A stretch of 64,000 nt of DNA from Hydractinia symbiolongicarpus. Lineage: Eukaryota > Cnidaria > Hydrozoa > Anthoathecata > Hydractiniidae. Where the stretch lies: positions 15,545,001-15,609,000 of the forward strand of contig NC_079888.1 in assembly GCF_029227915.1 (NCBI RefSeq). The letters are read 5' to 3'. How positions within the stretch are numbered: position 1 is the stretch's first letter; the number at the start of each line of letters is the position of its first letter. The notes under the pieces are model-generated. The model worked only from the letters and a program-made list of their open reading frames with translations, had not been told where the DNA came from and searched no databases. A program made the position numbers and the translations under genes. Shown here one piece after another: positions 26,805 to 59,434 of this stretch.

Positions 26805-27212
26805 GACGCTTTTTTATAAGAAACCAGTTTTGGCTACTGACGCTAAAGTTTCTTATTGATTTTGAGGCTAAAAGTTTCTTAATAGTTTCTTAAGTTAGTA
26901 GGTCATTAACCCTGTACAGGACATCCAACCAAGCTTTGTTTAAAGTTCAAATAATTTTGTTTGTACATAAGTGATATATACTTGTGCTGTGTTAGTAGTG
27001 TATGAGCATTACTTTCTGATAATCATATCGCTTTTGGAAATGAAGGGTTGTTTTTTTCTTAATAGTTCCAGTTTTGTCTGCTATTTGATCAATTAAAAAA
27101 AGTGCAAAGAGCTCACTGTAATAGTTCATAGTCTATAGGAGCATGAGAAACTGAACTAAGCTAAGTTGCTTAATTTTCTCAAAGTTTAGGCCTCAGGTTT
27201 CTTATAAGCGTG
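26805..27212. mobile_element. possible MITE with TTTCTTATAA ends
   Basis: An inverted pair, ACGCTTTTTTATAAGAAACC on the left (26805-26824) and GGTTTCTTATAAGCGT on the right (about 27196-27211), bounds about 407 bp. Related TTTCTTA motifs recur inside. No target duplication was established. Confidence 0.35.
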
Positions 27213-28479
27213 TTTCTTATAAATAATAGCGTGTTTGAAGTCGTAGTACTTCAACAATGCCGTACGGAGACGTTATTAAGTCAAAAAACAAAATATTTAG
27301 GCCAACCTACTTATCTATCAGCAAAAAAGAACAGCGTGGACTGAACCGTTCTTAATCCCAGACATCTTTTTTGCTTTCTAGATATGCGTGCGGGCACAAA
27401 AAAAGTTCACGCAGTCGCATAATAATAGTCGCATAGTCGAAAAAGGGACCCTGGGTACAAGATTATGAACCAAATAACCCCTTTCTAGCGCGTCATTGTT
27501 TGTTTATGGTATGACATCGATTCTTGTATCTCAAAAGCTTTGCACATAACTTTGATAAAAAGCATAATGGCAGACATGCTAAGAATGGTATCTATCACGA
27601 ACAAATTCTGTTGACGGCACAGAGTTTGGTATATAGTTGGTGAAATTTGCCTGAAAAATATATTTCGCACAACTTCGTTTACTTTAAGAATTGTGTGTCT
27701 TTATCACCAATTCAATAAGAATGAAAGCCCTGTTTCGCCAAAATTTATAATGCAGGAGCTATCATAAAAATACAGCAAATTTTTTGAAAAGACGCCCGAA
27801 CCCGCCCTTTTACCTATTATATATATGCATTGCGGGCGTTTGCAAGTGATTGTCACCCATGTGTAATTCATGGTCATCTTGTCTTTCAAACACTTGGATC
27901 ATCTTTCACCTCAAACTCAAACATTAAATGAAACACTTTTGGGTCCTCCCCTTCTTCTTGCAGTGGCTATTCATACTGGACCGTACTTTAATATATTTCT
28001 TCTATTCGTACGTGACTCTCACGTACTTTGTTATTTTCCTTCTATTGTATTCGATCTTGCCATTCTATTTTATTCGACTTAAGCAAACTTGTTTCCAGAA
28101 CATTTGTTCATATATGACCGTAAAATGATTTTGGGGGATTAAAAGAAATTTAGAGAATTTCACAGAATGTAATTGTGTGCGACGGCAACGCATTTGCTAC
28201 CATTGATTCTATGGAACAGATGAATATGTAAATGTATTTATTGTTACAATGTTACTCCGCTATGGTGCAAAATCATAGCGGCTTTGAACAGAATACCTTT
28301 TGCCTGTCTTTGTCCAAGTTTAGGCAACTTCAATTTCACTACAATATATCAATTAAAAAATTATAATTTTTGTAATGTACACGTATCTGAGTTGTGTATT
28401 AATTATATAGTATTGAGTATATTAGGAATTGTAAATACATACAAATACCGAAGATTACTCCACAGAGCAGGATACCGAA
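27213..28479. other. intergenic, no gene seen
   Basis: Several short frames on both strands (27485-28484) have no domain, splice context or similarity that I recognise. Confidence 0.4.
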
Positions 28480-29905
28480 TATGACTCCACTTACTAATTG
28501 TATAACTCCACTCGCTAATTGCATAACTCCACTCGCTAATTGCATAACTCCACTCGCTAATTGCATAACTCCACTCGCTAATTGTATAACTCCACTCGCT
28601 TATTGTATAACTCCACTCGCTAATTGTATAACTCCACTCGCTAATTGCATAACTCCACTCGCTAATTGTATAACTCCACTCGCTAATTGTATAACTCCAC
28701 TCCCTAATTGTATAACTCCACTCGCTAATTGTATAACTCCACTCACTAATTGTATAACTCCACTCGCTAATTGTATAACTCCACTCACTAATTGTATAAC
28801 TCCACTCGCTAATTGTATAACTCCACTCACTAATTGCATAACTCCACTCGCTAATTGTATAACTCCACTCGCTAATTGTATAACTCCACTCACTAATTGT
28901 ATAACTCCACTCACTAATTGTATAACTCCACTCACTAATTGTATAACTCCACTCGCTAATTGTATAACTCCACTCCCTAATTGTATAACTCCACTCACTA
29001 ATTGTATATCTTCACTCACTAATTGTATGACTCCACTCACTAATTGTATAACTCCACTCACTAATTGTATAACTCCACTCACTAATTGTATAACTCCACT
29101 CGCTACTTGTATAATTGCATAACTCCACTCACTAATTGTATAACTCCACTCACTAATTGTATAACTCCACTCACTAATTGTATAACTCCACTCACTAATT
29201 GTATAACTCCACTCACTAATTGTATAACTCCACTCACTAATTGTATAACTCCACTCACTAATTGTATAACTCCACTCACTAATTGTATATCTTCACTCAC
29301 TAATTGTATGACTCCACTCACTAATTGTATAACTCCACTAGCTAATTGGATGACTCCACTCGCTAATTGTATAACTCCACTCACTAATTGTATAACTCCA
29401 CTCACTAATTGTATAACTCTACTCACTAATTGTATAACTCCACTCACTAATTGTATAACTCCACTCACTAATTGTATAACTCCACTCACTAATTGTATAT
29501 CTTCACTCACTAATTGTATGACTCCACTCACTAATTGTATAACTCCACTAGCTAATTGGATGACTCCACTCACTAATTGCATAACTCCACTCACTAATTG
29601 CATAACTCCACTCGCTAATTGTATAACTCCACTCACTAATTGTATAACTCCACTCCCTAATTGTATAACTCCACTCACTAATTGTATAACTCCACTCACT
29701 AATTGTATAACTCCACTCACTAATTGTATAACTCCACTCACTAATTGTATAACTCCACTCACTAATTGTATAACTCCACTCACTAATTGTATAACTCCAC
29801 TCGCTAATTGTATAACTCCACTAGCTAATTGTATAACTCCACTCACTAATTGTAAAACCCAACTCGCTAATTGTATAACTCTACTCGCTAATTGTATAAC
29901 GAACT
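28480..29905. repeat. 21-bp minisatellite, about 68 copies
   Basis: The unit is CTAATTGTATAACTCCACTCA with a few recurring variants: CTCG versus CTCA, TTGT versus TTGC, and occasional CTCC. A block containing TATATCTTCACTCAC then GTATGACTCCAC recurs at about 29005, 29286 and 29496, the last two exactly 210 bp (10 units) apart, so multi-unit blocks have been copied. One irregular junction lies at about 29101-29125. Because 21 is a multiple of three, both strands stay open (ITPLTNC on plus, SGVIQLV on minus). There is no coding evidence beyond this. Confidence 0.95.
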
Positions 29906-30249
29906 TGTTGTTATAGTTCACTCTGGTCATCTACCAATACAGGGGTTTTTTTATTCGTAATTTGTGGTTTGTGTTTTGTAAACAAAACTAACTGAATAAT
30001 GAGTGTCAGTTGATTGCTACCATCATCAGAGTTTTCAGCCCAGTCCTAGCACGAACTAATCACTAACTCTCCGTGGTAATGGCCCATACATGGTTTAAAT
30101 ATTTTCATTAGTAAATAAAGCAAACCCAAATGATCGTTGTGACTCATGATGCGTGATAGATACAGATTACATATTGCTTGATTAGATCCCGAGTAAAAAG
30201 AGTGTTCAGAAGCCGTTCAAATATAAAAAGCCTAAAAAGTCCTTGGACG

Positions 30250-30375
30250 AGGTTGATGGCGCACTGTGTGGGCCGTTGTATGCTGCAAGGAGTTGTCTGG
30301 CAGAGCGCGGACCCTAATTGGGTCTGCATAGCTCGAAGTAACCATTAAATACTCCAGGACATCCCATCGAAGCCT
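30250..30375 (+). mobile_element. SINE fragment (5' truncated)
   Basis: It matches the reverse complement of 34404-34530 almost base for base, sharing CACTGTGTGGGCC, GAGTTGTCTGGCAGAG and ATTAAATACTCCAGGA. The tRNA-like head present in the other copy is missing here. Confidence 0.7.
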
Positions 30376-30544
30376 CCTGAAAATAAAAGATAGGGTGTAT
30401 CCTTCGAAATTTGTGATGTAGCTATGATTAGGCATGTAAAATATGCACATCATCTACACGCGTTATTGCAATTCACACAAATTCAATTTCTCTTACAAAA
30501 GCGAGTGTTTGCCCACAGCCAGAAGACCCTGCGTAGTGAATGAA

Positions 30545-30721
30545 TCTCTGTTATAATAGCCTTATTCCGTCTTTCTGTCTCTGCGCGGACCCCCGCTGAG
30601 TTAGAAAATGATGTTGCGGAAACACGAATACCAAATGCAATATATTTTTATCCACTTTGTTGCGACGGGTAAATTGAAAGGAAGGGCAAACACGTGGATT
30701 TTTTCACGGGCTAACGACTAG
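30545..30721 (+). mobile_element. non-autonomous Helitron-like element, copy 3
   Basis: It begins TCTCTGTTATAATAGCC after an A and ends GGGCTAACGACTAG before a T. The hairpin CGTG-gattttttCACG precedes the end by about 11 bases. A degraded CTGTCTCTGCGC region follows the 5' end. It is 177 bp long with no coding capacity. Confidence 0.7.
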
Positions 30722-31079
30722 TAAATTTATTTATTTAATAGTAATAACTACATATGAGTCAAGCTAAGAAAATTAAAACAAGAGAAAATACTATTATTTC
30801 ATATTAATATATTATTATTACTAGTGTTATTATTGTAGGGAGGGGGGCCACCATAAGTAGCTTGGGAGCTATGGCAAGATAATGGCCACACTTCAGTACA
30901 AGAAGATAACAAAAATAACAAGAATAAAAGTAAACAATCATAGAAAAATAAAATATAAAAATAAAATGAAAAAGAGAATATATATATCATGATTCCAAAT
31001 ACAAAATATAGGTGACTTCAGCTATACAATGAGAGGAAAAATTTTTGTTAGATATAATTTAAGTGCCTAGTGGTGAGAG

Positions 31080-31915
31080 AGAGAAATTGTTTAGGGAGGA
31101 GGAAACCTTGTCAAAAATTCTAGGAAGAAATGCGCTGGTATTGAATTAAGTTTGAGGGAAATGATTTAGTGGAGACAGTGGAGAGATTTATTAATCCAAA
31201 AGCAGAACCACGAGTGCTATGAGAGTGAGTGAAGTCAATAATGAAAGTAATAAGAAGCGTTTCAGGGAGATTTTCATGATACAAATTGTGAAGAAATATT
31301 ACATTTTCAAAGTAAATCAAGTCACAGAATTTCATAATACCAAGTTTATTAAATAGCAGATTTGAGGGGAGCATTCTGTTGTTGAAAAGACACGAGTGTG
31401 AGAGCGGAACGCTGCGGAATGTATATGCGGCTTATAAAACAATTAACAAGTTTGCCCCAGATTTCACTGCAATATTGCAGTGACTGCCAAAAATTGCATG
31501 ATAGCCAAACTTAAGAATATGTTGAGGGACCAAGTGCCGGAGTTTAGCTATTGCTCCATTAGCGCTCTTGAATTTGACAGCAGCATCATTGATCTGAGAT
31601 TTCCAACTTAGATCAGAGTCCAAAAGGATGCCAAGGTATTTAATACGAGCACTGGGGAAATTGTAAAGCTTGTGCTTAAACAATACGTATTTTGTTTTAA
31701 TTGCATTCAACGATATTTTTTTTGACACTTAGCCATTGTGAAAGTATTTTAATGTCAATGTTGGTTCTCTTTGAAAGGGATTTTAATAATTTTTCAAAGC
31801 AAATATTTCTTACCTCTCCGAAATCAATATAATGTGGGGAAAATTCGTATGAGAAAAACAGAATTTTGATATCCTCGAAAAAAGATATACATATCTGTTC
31901 CCGCGCTCCCCACAA
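31080..31915 (-). pseudogene. LINE reverse-transcriptase 3' fragment
   Basis: Three minus-strand frames line up in order and overlap by frameshifts: 31915-31697, 31728-31432 and 31374-31120. The middle one carries the KYLGILLDSDLSWKSQI phrase typical of the region just after the catalytic domain of non-LTR reverse transcriptases, then LRHLVPQHIL. The last carries LGIMKFCDLIYFENVIFLH and STRGSAFGL, usual near the end of such polyproteins. The upstream catalytic YADD part is absent. It is a dead 5'-truncated copy in the RAD18 promoter-side region. Confidence 0.85.
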
Positions 31916-31929
31916 CCCTGCATCGACGA

Positions 31930-32400
31930 CTGTTCGCTTAATACCGTAATGCTTCGAATAAACGCCCCCTTCTATTAAACGCCCTCTCGAATAGACGCCC
32001 CTCTATCATAAGGGGAGTTTATGCAAGGCGATAGTAAAAATACACTTACTTACTTTTTTCCTAAATCTTAGGTTTAGTCATATTGAAGAAGAACTTCTTT
32101 GTTCATCACTAACATACTGCCAAGCAGTGAGCGGGATTCGATATTCACCTATATTCGATATTCACCTATATCTTAGGTTCGTTTAGTGTTGGAAATTTAG
32201 CTTTTCGCTTTTGAAGTTCATTCTCTAGAACATGTGAAAATCTTTTATTTTCTGTTGTGAAGATATATATTATAGGTATCCTAAAATACTGCAAAGGAGA
32301 CGATGTGTAAAAATTTTAATAAACTCCCCCCTCTTTTAAACGCCCCCGCCCTCGAGTAGAAGCCCCCCCCCCCCAAAAAAATGTCAAAAAATTTAATAAA
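31930..32400. mobile_element. probable MITE remnants with ACCGTAAT and AAACGCCCCC motifs
   Basis: ATACCGTAATGCTTCGAATAA is followed by repeated AAACGCCC and GACGCCCC phrases at 31940-32010. Similar AAACGCCCCC phrases return in the same orientation at 32325-32375 with a poly-C run. A related CCGTAATTCCTCAAATTAACGCC stands at 63072. Boundaries and class are unresolved. It ends only about 130 bp before the RAD18 start codon, so it may sit in the promoter or 5' UTR. Confidence 0.4.
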
Positions 32401-32528
32401 TGCGCCGGTCCAGGGGTCCAACTATGGTACCCCTATTGGGGTAAGGGTGACAGAGAAGGACCCATAGTGAAAGTGTTTTGGCCTAGCGAGAAGAAGGGAA
32501 GGACCCAAAAGTGAAAGTGTTTCAATCA

Positions 32529-54326
<21,798 letters not shown>

Positions 54327-56076
54327 GCATATGTATCGTGGATATGTTTTTTTTTTACTTTCTAATTAAATTTAAGAAATGAACAACCTCGTACTGAAGC
54401 TTTCTTTAATGCTACGCTACAGTGCTATGTTGTAAGAAACTGGTCTCAACAAGGTGACGTGAAATGTAAAATGACTTAGAAATTCTTCGCTTATAATTTC
54501 TCTATAACTTTTCTCTATTATTAATTTTATATCTTAATATATATATTGTTTATATAAAGAAACCGGCTGTTGTGCTTGCACGCTTTCCGTAGCTCAAATA
54601 GATGATTTGAATGGACCTTCATCGACCAGGACCCCCTTCACAGGACCCTCATTGATAACATTTCTATAAGGAACTAAAGAAGCTGTCCTGGGTAATAATA
54701 ATAAGAAGAAGAAGAAGAAAAAAAATGAAGAAAATCTGTTATAAAATACAACCCTATTACTATTCATGTCATTAACAACTGCGTTTTGATGTTTAACATT
54801 TTTTAAACATGGATAACCATTCATTTGCCTGAAAAGTTGTATCATCGATAAAAAATTTTCGATGGTCAATATGTGCTATATATGTAAAATTAATTGCATG
54901 ACTTTTAAATATTAAGAGTTGTCATATTTGTAACGTTTAATGCCATCAACAGCTGCAATAGCCATTTCGGCTTTCTATTGAAAAATATCGACTTGGGGCA
55001 TAGGACATTTAGAAAATTCAGTTTTTAGGACATTTTTACTGTAGCTGTATATATTTCATGAAGTATTACATGCACCAACCCTAAAATTACATTTCTCCGA
55101 ATACTGGCGTGTTACAAACGGACCACTCGAAAAGCCAATGTTGACAAAATTATACATACCTTAGAACCGCATAGATGTCAAGACAACTTGTTTATGAATA
55201 TTTTTTTATGAAGAATTTTCTTCTTTTTTTATGTTTTATTGTCACGGTTCAGTTATTTCAGTTAGACAGCTAATTGATGTTGTTTTTGTCCTCAGTGACG
55301 TAAACTTTTTCACCGCCAGTAGCTCGACTTTTGTGTAAGTCACTAAAGTTGAAAACTAACAGCCGTTTTGTAGGAAGATTTCGAAGGTAATCCGAAATCC
55401 TAACCTCAATTCCTGACCTGCTTGAAACACATCACTTTATGACCTGCTTGATGGAGTTTATGGCCTGTTGTAAAATGTTTTTTATTTTTCTTTGTTTTTC
55501 TCATAGAGATTTCAGATAATCAGAATCTTGTTTAATAGCCTTTTGTTATTTGTTTGTAACCATGGAGATTTAAACCTGTTTGAAAACTTCTTCAACAGAT
55601 ATAATTAATAATAAAAAACCTAGAAAATATTAAGGTTTAAAGATATTTTTATTACCTCGTCAGCTCAAAAAGGGTGCCATCCTGAAATGTATCATTTTAA
55701 GTAAGATAATGTCACACAAATAATAATTTGTATAGGCTTGCTATCGTACTGAAACTTGTTTGCAGAGTAGAACTCCTGTCACAAAGCAACACGAAAATTA
55801 GAGCTCTAGTGAAAATGCTAAGGGTGGGTTGACACAGCTTTGAAAGGTTTTCAATTTTCTTGCTCTCACGTGGTTTCCAGTCACCAACACAAGAGAGGAG
55901 TCAACATTTTTATGTGTTTCCATGTTATTTCGTCTCAAAGTTTTAACAGCATTGCACTATTGACACAATTGCTATTGACGTCGTAACAAAAGTTTTAATG
56001 GATGTAATAAAAAGTTTATTTTTTTGGAGAAAGATGGCGCGTTAATAGAACCATTAAAGATTAAAGATTGTAACTA
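54327..56076. other. RAD18 3' side and intergenic DNA
   Basis: ATTAAA at about 54365-54370 may serve as RAD18 polyadenylation signal. The stretch 55664-55840 matches 63283-63452 in inverted orientation (shared GATAGCAAGCCTAT and GTGTGACATTATCTTACTTA on one strand), a dispersed repeat. No gene is seen. Confidence 0.5.
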
Positions 56077-56418
56077 CAGTTGACTCTCTCTATCTCGACT
56101 ACCCTCTATCTCAAACATCTCTCTATCTCGAACCAAAGTCTCGGTCCCTTGGACATTTGTGTAGGCTCTAAGCTATTTTCCTCTCTTTATCTCGAACCTC
56201 TCTATCTCGAAAACCTCTCTATCTCGAACTAAAATCTCGATCCCGTCTGACTGTTTCTCTCTCTATCTCGAACTTTTCCGGATTTAAGAACCTATTTACA
56301 CTAAAAATCGAATTAAAATGTTCCATTTTCGAACGAAAATGTTTGACGTTCGAATTCTAAAGTCACTCACAAAACATTGTTTACAGTGTTTTGAACCAGA
56401 AACCTTCTTGAGGTGAAG

Positions 56419-58622
56419 ATGTCGGCTTTAAAAAGAAAACTCAATAACGTTTCTTTAATTCAAAAATGTCAAATAATTCGGGAAATCGAGAAAGGAATGA
56501 AACAAGGAGGCAGCAGAAAAATACGGGATCCCCAAAAATACAATTTCAACTTGGATGAAAAAAAAACATAAGATCCTACAAAGCTTGGAAGAACAAAAAA
56601 CCGTCTGGTTCGAAAAAGGTTCGAGGCTGTGATTATGAGCAGATAGACAAGGCTGTTATCAAATGGTTTACTGTTCAAAGAAGCCAAAACATTCCGATCG
56701 ATGGCAATTTGATAAAAGAAAAGGCACTCAGTTTTGCTAAAAACTTTGATTGTTCAAGTTTCAAGGCTTCCGATGGTTGGCTGGACAAATGGAAAAAAAG
56801 GTAAATAACATAGTTATAATTTTCATTTCGTGTATAAAAACAACGTGATTACATATCAAACACTAAAATTACAGCTTCTGTTTTTTCAAAATCTCTACCA
56901 TTGACTTTTGCCCGGATAAGCTTAGAACACAGGGGACCTGCATTCCATCACCATCTCCAAGATTAACTGCCTTTCCAGTAACAGTTATATCACATCTCCC
57001 AAATTGATCAGCACGGAGAAAATAAAATATGGTTTTAGCAAACTTTCCATTTTCTCCTAACGGCAAATGTCCGATTAGTTTCCCATCTTTTTTAACGGCT
57101 ACAGCGTATTTGTCGACAGGGTTGTGAGGTTCCATTTCTCCTTGTAGTTTTTCTTGTTGGACTGGTGTCCATAAACTTTTGTAAACATGGTACCCTTTTA
57201 TGTAAGATGTAATGTCAGTGGAAGACAAAACGACGAGTGGCATATTTTCAGTTAATTCAATTTCTTGTCCCAGTAAATTTATAGCCATATTGTTCATTAC
57301 AGATTCTACTACACTCCACCTGTTCAACAATATAATTTGTAAACAGATAAGAATCGAATCGAACCAATCTTAAAATTTATGTTCGATTGTGTTATGTTCG
57401 ATTAATATTAAGGGCTGCTTTACACGAAACATTTTTATTTATTTACTTTTTCAGGCACAGCATTTCCTTGAAAGTTATCGGTGGTGAATGTAAGTCAGTT
57501 ACAAATCAAATGACAAGCTCCTGGAACGAAACCACGCTCCCAACCATTCTGTCGAATTACAAATTGGAGGACACTTTCAACGCAGACGAATTTGGTTTGT
57601 TTTACCAATGTCTTCCCGAGAAAACATACCACCTCAAAGGAGAAAAGTGTTCTGGGGGGAAGAAGAGCAAGTTGAGATTCACTGGAATGGCCGCAGCAAG
57701 TGCTACTGGAGAAAAGTTGCCAATGTTCGTCATTGGCAAATCAAAAAAACCTCGCTGCTTTAATAACATCAAACATCTCGCTTGCCAATACACATCACAA
57801 AAGAAAAGTTGGATGGATAGTGAAATATTTGAAAACTGGGTCCGGAAACTGGACCAAAAGTTTCGTGTAGACGGGAGAAAAATCGTTCTTATAATCGACA
57901 ACTGTCCAGCACACCCATCGATCTCGAACTTAACAAACATTCATCTCGTTTTTTTGCCCCCTAACACAACGTCTGTGTTGCAACCGATGGACCAAGGTGT
58001 CATACGAAGTCTAAAAGCGCATTACCGAAGGAGAGTTGTACGTTTGCTGTGCAGTGCTTTGGAGAACAACAAACCTTTGCCAAAGATTTCAATTTTAAGC
58101 GGAATGAAGATACTGGCTGATTCTTGGGAGGCTGTAACTAAACAAACCATCATCAATTGTTTTAAGAAATCTGGAATCTCTTCTACAGGACAACAGGATG
58201 CTATTGCTGATTCGGATGACCCATTTAAAGATCTTCAAGAAAGTTTGGATGATTTAAGAGAGGCTGATCCATCATTGGTACCAAATGATCTCAGTGCTAA
58301 TGATCTTGTGACCTTGGATGATGAGGTTATCGCAACCGCCCCTCAAATCTCTAATTAGGATATCATTGATGAATTTCGGAAATCTCAGGACGACGAAGCT
58401 GAAGACGATGGCAGTGACATGGAGGATGATTCATTTGATATAGTTGTCGAAAAACCATCAAGATCAAAAGTCGAGTGTAGTATTGATCTTTTGAAAGATC
58501 TAGCAATGTGTTGCGAAAAAGGCAATGAAATGCAAATGCTTATCTCCAAATTCGAAAAAATGTATAATGAAGACAGAGTGGCATCACTTAAACAAAAAGA
58601 CATAACCGATTTCTTTAAATGA
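56419..58622 (+). pseudogene. Tigger/pogo transposase, broken by frameshifts and a stop
   Basis: Exon 1 (56419-56800) starts MSALKRKLNNVSL and encodes a CENP-B-like helix-turn-helix, then a second one (ASDGWLDKWKKR). Two frameshifts disrupt it near 56505-56610. Exon 2 (57455-58622) joins as KKR|HSISLKV and holds the DDE_1 domain. The aspartates are in FNADEFG, LIIDNCPAHP and LQPMDQG, with 30 residues between the second and third. An in-frame TAG at 58356-58358 cuts off an acidic tail (FDIVVEKPS) ending QKDITDFFK, a PCNA-interacting (PIP) box motif QxxIxxFF. PIP boxes at this position are known in pogo-family transposases. The gene is inactive as written; one intron of 654 bp contains the HIRAN-like gene on the other strand. 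Confidence 0.88.
56869..57330 (-). CDS. HIRAN-like protein nested in transposase intron
   Basis: An intact frame of up to 153 residues on the minus strand. It holds the HIRAN-like pattern: IKGYHVYKSLWTPV, then EPHNPVDKYAVAVKKDGK, IGHLPLGENGKFAKTIFYFLR and an ITVTGKAV strand. It lacks the cysteine cluster of the protein at 38997-39751, unless a 5' exon carries one: a possible acceptor (gttgaacag before GTGGAG) near 57319 hints that the true first exon is further right. It lies wholly within the intron of the plus-strand transposase, so the two transcripts would be antisense only in introns. Function is unknown; HIRAN domains elsewhere bind DNA ends. No frameshift or stop is seen, unlike the transposase around it. 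Confidence 0.75.
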   Translation of the reverse strand: MLNRWSVVESVMNNMAINLLGQEIELTENMPLVVLSSTDITSYIKGYHVYKSLWTPVQQEKLQGEMEPHNPVDKYAVAVKKDGKLIGHLPLGENGKFAKTIFYFLRADQFGRCDITVTGKAVNLGDGDGMQVPCVLSLSGQKSMVEILKKQKL

Positions 58623-58851
58623 AGCTGTAAATTTATTTTATGTATTTATTTTAAAAGAAGTCTTGTGCATTGAATATTAACATTTTAACATCTCTCATTG
58701 ACCTCTATCAACTCCCGATACACTGAAGGTTAAAAATACGTTTTTTACGAAAAAATCCAATTTTTGTCAATTTTTCTCTATCTCGAACTTTCTCTATCTC
58801 GAACAAATTTTCTGGTCCCTTGCGAGTTCGAGATAGAGAGAGTCAACTGTA

Positions 58852-59434
58852 ATACAATTATTGAAAAAAAATGTGAGTAAAAACTATATCTTTGTGTATA
58901 GTTGTCACAGTCAACAAAAAACGATTGTAGCCATGGTGACATAAAGGTTAAATGTTTCCTCAATATTATTTTTTTTTAAAAAATTGTCAATGAATAAAAA
59001 GCAAACATAAGAATTATTTAACACCAGTAAAATTCAAGCAGGGATCATGTAAATTTATGTTTTATTTAATCTTCTTTTTCGCGCTAGTGAAAATTGTTAC
59101 AAATTTGACTGCGAAAACAGTGAAGTTGCCAATCCAGTTAAATGTTCTTTTGTCGTACGACAGTTGTTTATAAGTTTGAAACATTGAAATGAAATAAATT
59201 TTTTGGTCAACAACAAGGGAAGAAGGGTTTTGAAAATGTTTAGCGTTTGAACAAAAACTTTAATAAAAATGTGTCAGCTAAAGCCTGCATGGATGATGGT
59301 TGCCAGATGATGGCCGCCAAAACAATTTCTCTTTGCAGGTGTAAATTATATCAGAAATCAGATGAGATAAAAGCTTGGCGATGAGGTTGATAAAAACATA
59401 AAGACTATCTTCTTTTTCTTCATATTATGTGTAT
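58852..59434. other. intergenic, no gene seen
   Basis: AT-rich stretch between the Tigger element and the Ly6 gene's last exon. No features were recognised. Confidence 0.45.

Larger units (their letters stand above)
56077..58849. mobile_element. Tigger/pogo DNA transposon carrying a HIRAN-like gene
   Basis: The ends CAGTTGACTCTCTCTATCTCGA (left) and the inverse on the right, finishing at GTCAACTG (58849), are flanked by TA on both sides (56075-56076, 58850-58851). CTCTATCTCGAAC-type motifs recur several times near the left end and at least twice near the right. Inside are a plus-strand DDD transposase with one intron and a minus-strand HIRAN-like gene within that intron. At 2773 bp it has the size of a complete element, but the transposase is broken. 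Confidence 0.9.

Noticed and set aside
28480-29905. CRISPR-like array
   Set aside because: There are no unique spacers between repeats, and the setting is an animal genome with spliced genes.
28480-29930. Long open frames of 160-276 residues on both strands
   Set aside because: They are translations of the 21-bp tandem repeat; a period divisible by three keeps all units in frame and both strands are open equally.
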